Assembly: GCF_036227565.1 (NCBI RefSeq)
Contig: NZ_CP109460.1
Coordinates: 2,108,001 to 2,172,000 of the forward strand
Origin: Streptomyces sp. NBC_01454
Lineage (GTDB): Bacteria > Actinomycetota > Actinomycetes > Streptomycetales > Streptomycetaceae
Length of the DNA stretch: 64,000 nucleotides
Reading direction: 5' to 3'
Under the pieces are notes generated by a model. The model was not told the origin of the DNA, made no database searches, and was given only the letters and a program-made list of their open reading frames with translations. The translations under genes and the position numbers were made by a program. This document shows, in pieces, positions 59,736 to 64,000 of the stretch (positions are counted from its first letter, which is position 1; the number at the start of each line of letters is the position of its first letter).

Positions 59736-60395
59736 TCACCCCGCGGCGCTGCCCGACCCCGGCTCCAGGGCATCCAGCGCCCTGCGCAGGCCGGTCAGTT
59801 TGCGCTCGAGATGTGCCGCGGTGGCCACCGCCGCCGCGTCCGCCGTCTCGTCCAGCTGCTTGGACAGCGCCTCGGCCTGCTCCTCGACCGCGGCCAGCCG
59901 TGCGGAGAGTTCCGCGAGCAGCCCCGCCGACTCCTTCGCCTCGTCCGCGCTCTGCCGGCCGCCCTCCAGCTGCAGTCTCAGCAGGGAGGCCTGCTCGCGC
60001 AGTTGGCAGTTCTTCATGTAGAGCTCGACGAACACCGAGACCTTGGCCCGCAGCACCCACGGGTCGAACGGCTTGGAGATGTAGTCCACCGCGCCGGCCG
60101 CATATCCGCGGAACGTGTGGTGCGGGCCGTGGTTGATGGCCGTGAGGAAGATGATCGGGATGTCGCGGGTGCGCTCCCGACGCTTGATGTGCGCGGCGGT
60201 TTCGAATCCGTCCATCCCCGGCATCTGCACATCGAGCAGAATCACCGCGAAATCGTCCGTGAGCAGTGCTTTGAGCGCTTCCTCCCCGGACGATGCCCGC
60301 ACCAGTGTCTGATCGAGCGCAGAGAGGATCGCCTCCAGCGCCAGCAGATTCTCCGGCCGGTCATCGACCAGGAGGATCTTGGCCTTCTGCACCAT
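59736..60395 (-). CDS. osaB: Response regulator OsaB
   Basis: 219 residues from the ATG at 60395 (SD GAGGAGG; an upstream in-frame extension is ignored). Receiver domain with D55 in LLDVQMPGMDGF and the K of YISKPFD. No DNA-binding domain follows; instead an about 90-residue predicted coiled coil (REQASLLRLQLEGG...LAAVEEQAEALSKQL) suggests protein-protein output. In S. coelicolor OsaB with OsaA governs adaptation to osmotic stress and antibiotic production. Confidence 0.9.
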   Translation of the reverse strand: MVQKAKILLVDDRPENLLALEAILSALDQTLVRASSGEEALKALLTDDFAVILLDVQMPGMDGFETAAHIKRRERTRDIPIIFLTAINHGPHHTFRGYAAGAVDYISKPFDPWVLRAKVSVFVELYMKNCQLREQASLLRLQLEGGRQSADEAKESAGLLAELSARLAAVEEQAEALSKQLDETADAAAVATAAHLERKLTGLRRALDALEPGSGSAAG

Positions 60396-60650
60396 GGCCC
60401 GTCCTCCTCGCCCCGGCATGGCACCGGACGCCGCCCCAGGGGACGACTCCGTCACGCCGCCCGTCCTTGTGCCGGTCATGGTAGCTGCACCCCGTCTGTC
60501 GCCACACCCTGTCACCGCGATGTCACTGTGCACTTAGCAGAAACGCAGACAGGGACCAGAAGGTTCCCCGTATCCCAGGCTTCCACACGTCCACGGCAAC
60601 ACTGAGTCAGCACGCGATGATCCTCTTTCGCCTCCATACTGGACGCTCCG

Positions 60651-63600
60651 TCACTCCGCGCGCATCCATTGCTCCATGACCGACAACAGATGATCGGTAT
60701 CCACCGGCTTGGTCACGTAGTCGGAGGCTCCGGAGTCGATGCTCTTCTCGCGGTCGCCCTTCATCGCCTTCGCGGTCAGCGCGATGATGGGAAGTCCGGC
60801 GAACTGCGGCATCCGGCGAATCGCCGCCGTCGTCGCATAACCGTCCATCTCCGGCATCATGATGTCCATCAGGACCAGGACGATGTCATCGTGCTGCTCC
60901 AGCACCTCGATGCCCTCGCGCCCGTTCTCCGCGTACAGCACCGAAAGGCCGTGCTGCTCCAGGACGCTGGTGAGCGCGAAGACGTTCCGGATGTCGTCGT
61001 CGACGATCAGCACCTTCTCGCCGTGGAAGCCGCCCTGGAAGACCGGGTCCACCAGGTCCTGGCCGTTGCCGAGCCAGGGCTCCTCCGCGGGCTGCGGCGC
61101 AGCGGGCCGTGACGGCGCCTGAGGCGCCCGTGGCGCCCCCTGCGGCGGAGCCGGGGCCGCCGGGCGGCCGGGCAGCTCGAAGCGCCGCGGGGGGCCCGAA
61201 ACGGCCCGTCGGCGGCGCCGGTTGAGGCTGCCGCCGGAGCCCTGCTCGAACTCCGGCTGCTCCTGGGCCTCTTCCCGGCCGACCTCCGTCTCGCGCGCCT
61301 CCGCGTCCATCGCGATCCCGCCGGCCACCAGCTGGGGGTAGCCCTGCGGCGGCAGCCCGCCGGGGTTGTGCGGCAGGTAGAGCGTGAAGGTGGAACCGCG
61401 GTTGGGCTCGCTCGCGGCATGGATCTCGCCGCCCAGCAGCCGGGCGATCTCCCGGCTGATGGACAGGCCCAGGCCCGTACCGCCGTACTTGCGGCTGGTC
61501 GTGCCGTCGGCCTGTTTGAACGCCTCGAAGATGACCCGCATCTTGCTGGAGGCGATGCCGATACCGGTGTCGGTGACCGAGAAAGCGATCATGTCCGCGT
61601 CCGGGTCGCGCAGCGAGCCGTGCTCCAGCAGCTGCTCCCTGATGGCCACCGGGACATCCGCCCCGGCCGGCCGGATGACCAGCTCGACGGCGCCGCTGTC
61701 GGTGAACTTCACCGCGTTGGACAGCAGATTGCGCAGCACCTGCAGCAGCCGCTGTTCGTCGGTGTGCAGGGTGGCCGGCAGCTCCGGGGAGACCCGTACG
61801 GAGAAGTCGAGTCCCTTCTCGGCGGTCAGCGGCCGGAACGTGGCCTCCACGTAGTCGACGAGCTGGACCAGCGCGATCCGCGTCGGGCTGACGTCCATCT
61901 TGCCCGCCTCGACCTTGGACAGGTCCAGGATGTCGTTGATCAGCTGGAGCAGATCGCTGCCGGCACCATGGATGGTTTCGGCGAATTCGACCTGCTTGGG
62001 GGAGAGATTCCCCTCGGCGTTGTCGGCCAGCAACTTGGCCAGAATCAGCAGGGAGTTCAGCGGTGTCCGCAGCTCGTGCGACATGTTCGCCAGGAACTCC
62101 GACTTGTAGCGCATGGAGACCGCGAGCTGTTCGGCACGCTCCTCCAGGACCTGGCGCGCCTCCTCGATCTCGGTGTTCTTCACCTCGATGTCGCGGTTTT
62201 GCGCGCGCAGCTGCTCGGCCTTCTCCTCCAGCTCGGTGTTGGACAGCTCCAGCGCCTTCTGCCGGCTCTCCAGCTCGCCCGAGCGCTCCTTGAGCTGCTC
62301 GGTCAACTCCTGCGACTGCTTGAGCAGCACCTCGGTCTTGGTGTTGACCGAGATGGTGTTGACGCTGGTCGCGATCATCTCGGCGATCTGGCTGAGGAAG
62401 TCCTTCTGGATCTGGGTGAACGGCTGGAAGGACGCCAGCTCGATCACGCCAAGCACCTTGTCCTCGAACAGCACCGGCAGCACGATCACATTCGCCGGCG
62501 GCGCCTCGCCCAGCCCGGAGGCGATCTTGAGATAGCCGGACGGGACGTTCTCCACCAGGATGGTGCGCCCCTCCTCCGCGGCCGTGCCGATCAGTGTCTC
62601 GCCGGGTTTGAAGGTCGTCGGCATGCCGCCCATGGCGTAGCCGTACGAGCCCATCAGCCGCAGCTCGTACGCGCCGGCCTCGGCGCCGTCCGCACCGATC
62701 TCCCGGCTGTCGGGCTGCGCGGCGAGGAAGAACGCGCCGTGCTGGGCGGAGACCGCGGGCGAGAGCTCGCTCATGATGAGCGTGGCGACGTCCTTGAGAT
62801 CGCGCCGGCCCTGCATCAGACCGGAGATCCGGGCGAGGTTGCCCTTGAGCCAGTCCTGTTCCTCGTTGGCGAGGGTGGTCTCCCGGAGCGTGGAGATCAT
62901 GGTGTTGACGTTGTCCTGGAGCTCCAGGATCTCGCCGGCCGCGTCCACGTCGATGCGGACGTTGTGGTCCCCGAGGGTGACCGCCGCGGCGACCGCGGCG
63001 ATGGCACGCACCTGACGGGTCAGGTTGCCGGCCATCTCGTTCACCGATTCGGTCAGGTCCCGCCAGGTGCCGGCCACGCCCCGCACCTGCGCCTGACCGC
63101 CCAGCTGGCCTTCCGTGCCCACCTCGCGAGCCACTCTGGTGACCTGCTCGGCGAAGGACGACAGCTGGTCGACCATCGTGTTGATGGTGGTCTTCAGCGC
63201 GAGGATCTCGCCCCGCGCATCGATGTCGATCTTCTTGGTCAGATCACCCTTGGCGATGGCGGTGGTGACCATGGCGATGTTGCGGACCTGGCCGGTGAGG
63301 TTGTTGGCCATCGAGTTCACGGACTCGGTGAGGTCCTTCCACGTACCGGCGACGCCGGGAACGCGGGCCTGGCCGCCCAGGATGCCGTCGGTGCCCACCT
63401 CACGGGCCACCCGGGTGACCTCGTCGGCGAACGACGACAGCGTGGTCACCATGGTGTTGACCGTGTCGGCGAGCTGCGCGACCTCGCCGCGCGCCTCGAC
63501 CGTGACCTTCTTGGTCAGGTCTCCGTTGGCGACCGCCGCCGAGACCTGGGAGATGTTGCGCACCTGGATGGTCAGGTTGTTGGCCATCAGGTTGACGTTG

Positions 63601-64000
63601 TCGCTGAGGTCCAGCCAGATGCCGGTGGCTCCCGGCACCCGCGCCTGACCGCCCAACTGGCCCTCGGTGCCCACCTCACGGGCCACCCGGGTCACCTGCT
63701 CGGCGAACGACGACAGCTGGTCGACCATCGTGTTGACCGTCGTGACCAGTTCGAGGATCTCGCCCTTGGCATCGACGGTGATCTTCTTGGAGAGGTCACC
63801 GCGGGCCACCGCGGTCGTCACCTCGGCGATGTTGCGCACCTGCGAGGTCAGGTTGTTCGCCATGAAGTTGACGGACTGGGTGAGGTCCTTCCACGTCCCG
63901 CTGACGCCCTGCACCTCGGCCTGACCGCCCAGGATGCCCTCGGTGCCCACCTCGCGGGCGACCCGGGTGACCTGCTCCGCGAACGAGGAGAGCTGGTCGA
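60651..64000 (-). CDS. osaA: Hybrid sensor kinase OsaA, 5' end cut by the window
   Basis: About 1116 residues visible. From the N-terminal side: at least four tandem HAMP units of about 92 residues each ([18 protein letters not shown]...VNTMV patterns), a GAF domain, a long coiled coil, HisKA with SHELRTPLN, HATPase ([32 protein letters not shown]), a Pro-rich linker and a C-terminal receiver with Asp in [13 protein letters not shown]. There is no membrane segment in the visible part, so it may be cytoplasmic. In S. coelicolor OsaA is a very large kinase, so several hundred residues are missing. Followed by osaB after 255 bp. Confidence 0.92.
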   Translation of the reverse strand, partial: DQLSSFAEQVTRVAREVGTEGILGGQAEVQGVSGTWKDLTQSVNFMANNLTSQVRNIAEVTTAVARGDLSKKITVDAKGEILELVTTVNTMVDQLSSFAEQVTRVAREVGTEGQLGGQARVPGATGIWLDLSDNVNLMANNLTIQVRNISQVSAAVANGDLTKKVTVEARGEVAQLADTVNTMVTTLSSFADEVTRVAREVGTDGILGGQARVPGVAGTWKDLTESVNSMANNLTGQVRNIAMVTTAIAKGDLTKKIDIDARGEILALKTTINTMVDQLSSFAEQVTRVAREVGTEGQLGGQAQVRGVAGTWRDLTESVNEMAGNLTRQVRAIAAVAAAVTLGDHNVRIDVDAAGEILELQDNVNTMISTLRETTLANEEQDWLKGNLARISGLMQGRRDLKDVATLIMSELSPAVSAQHGAFFLAAQPDSREIGADGAEAGAYELRLMGSYGYAMGGMPTTFKPGETLIGTAAEEGRTILVENVPSGYLKIASGLGEAPPANVIVLPVLFEDKVLGVIELASFQPFTQIQKDFLSQIAEMIATSVNTISVNTKTEVLLKQSQELTEQLKERSGELESRQKALELSNTELEEKAEQLRAQNRDIEVKNTEIEEARQVLEERAEQLAVSMRYKSEFLANMSHELRTPLNSLLILAKLLADNAEGNLSPKQVEFAETIHGAGSDLLQLINDILDLSKVEAGKMDVSPTRIALVQLVDYVEATFRPLTAEKGLDFSVRVSPELPATLHTDEQRLLQVLRNLLSNAVKFTDSGAVELVIRPAGADVPVAIREQLLEHGSLRDPDADMIAFSVTDTGIGIASSKMRVIFEAFKQADGTTSRKYGGTGLGLSISREIARLLGGEIHAASEPNRGSTFTLYLPHNPGGLPPQGYPQLVAGGIAMDAEARETEVGREEAQEQPEFEQGSGGSLNRRRRRAVSGPPRRFELPGRPAAPAPPQGAPRAPQAPSRPAAPQPAEEPWLGNGQDLVDPVFQGGFHGEKVLIVDDDIRNVFALTSVLEQHGLSVLYAENGREGIEVLEQHDDIVLVLMDIMMPEMDGYATTAAIRRMPQFAGLPIIALTAKAMKGDREKSIDSGASDYVTKPVDTDHLLSVMEQWMRAE
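62900..64000 (-). repeat. About 276-bp tandem coding repeats (HAMP array) in osaA
   Basis: The segments around 63110-63180, 63390-63450 and 63660-63730, and the one running off the right edge near 63940, are near-identical at both DNA and protein level (cctcgcgagccac/cctcacgggccacc then tggtc/agctggtcgaccat). The period is about 276 bp, i.e. 92 codons. Confidence 0.85.

Noticed and set aside
62900..64000. CRISPR-like or mobile repeats suggested by recurring blocks near the right edge
   Set aside because: Repeats are about 276 bp, in frame, and encode HAMP domains. No spacer structure.

Overview
The window is about 64 kb of very GC-rich (roughly 72%) actinobacterial chromosome. Codon use, GTG/TTG starts, GC-rich terminators and gene order (nrdJ-nrdR-lexA ... 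rshA-dapF-miaA-miaB ... gluRK-gluABCD ... recX-recA ... clgR-cinA-pgsA-rimO-ftsK-osaB-osaA) point to a Streptomyces core region, collinear with what I remember of the S. coelicolor stretch from lexA/nrdRJ to osaAB. Both edges cut genes: nrdJ lacks its 3' end at the left and osaA its 5' end at the right. I found no rRNA or tRNA gene, insertion sequence, prophage or CRISPR array.

Left part (1-13 kb): the B12-dependent ribonucleotide reductase nrdJ and its repressor nrdR lie divergent from the SOS repressor lexA, with two NrdR boxes and an SOS box between them. Next come the helicase dinG and a four-gene operon (diaminobutyrate-type aminotransferase, two IucA/IucC synthetases, an AlcB/IucB-like acyltransferase). 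That operon looks like an NRPS-independent siderophore locus missing its decarboxylase, N-hydroxylase and transporter.

Middle (13-35 kb): a secreted serine protease, hflX, a secreted M1 peptidase, the (p)ppGpp enzyme rshA, dapF, the tRNA-modification genes miaA and miaB with small neighbours, a DoxX protein, an orphan TAXI-type binding protein, cspA, and the glutamate-sensing pair gluR-gluK divergent from the glutamate importer gluABCD.

Right part (35-64 kb): an FAD monooxygenase is followed by a sulfur-amino-acid unit in which a 28-residue Cys-rich leader peptide, apparently leaderless, and a hairpin precede cysteine dioxygenase and a rhodanese. Then come recA-recX with an SOS box, azlCD with an AraC regulator, the helicase lhr with nei2, dps, clgR, cinA, pgsA, rimO, a RodZ-like protein, ftsK, and the osmoadaptation regulators osaB and osaA.

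The strongest leads are the cysteine leader/attenuator before cysteine dioxygenase (36.6-36.8 kb), the incomplete siderophore locus (6.8-12.9 kb), and a 54-bp perfect palindrome with switchable hairpins between clgR and dps (52.4-52.55 kb). Functions are assigned from recognised protein motifs only; no database search was run.
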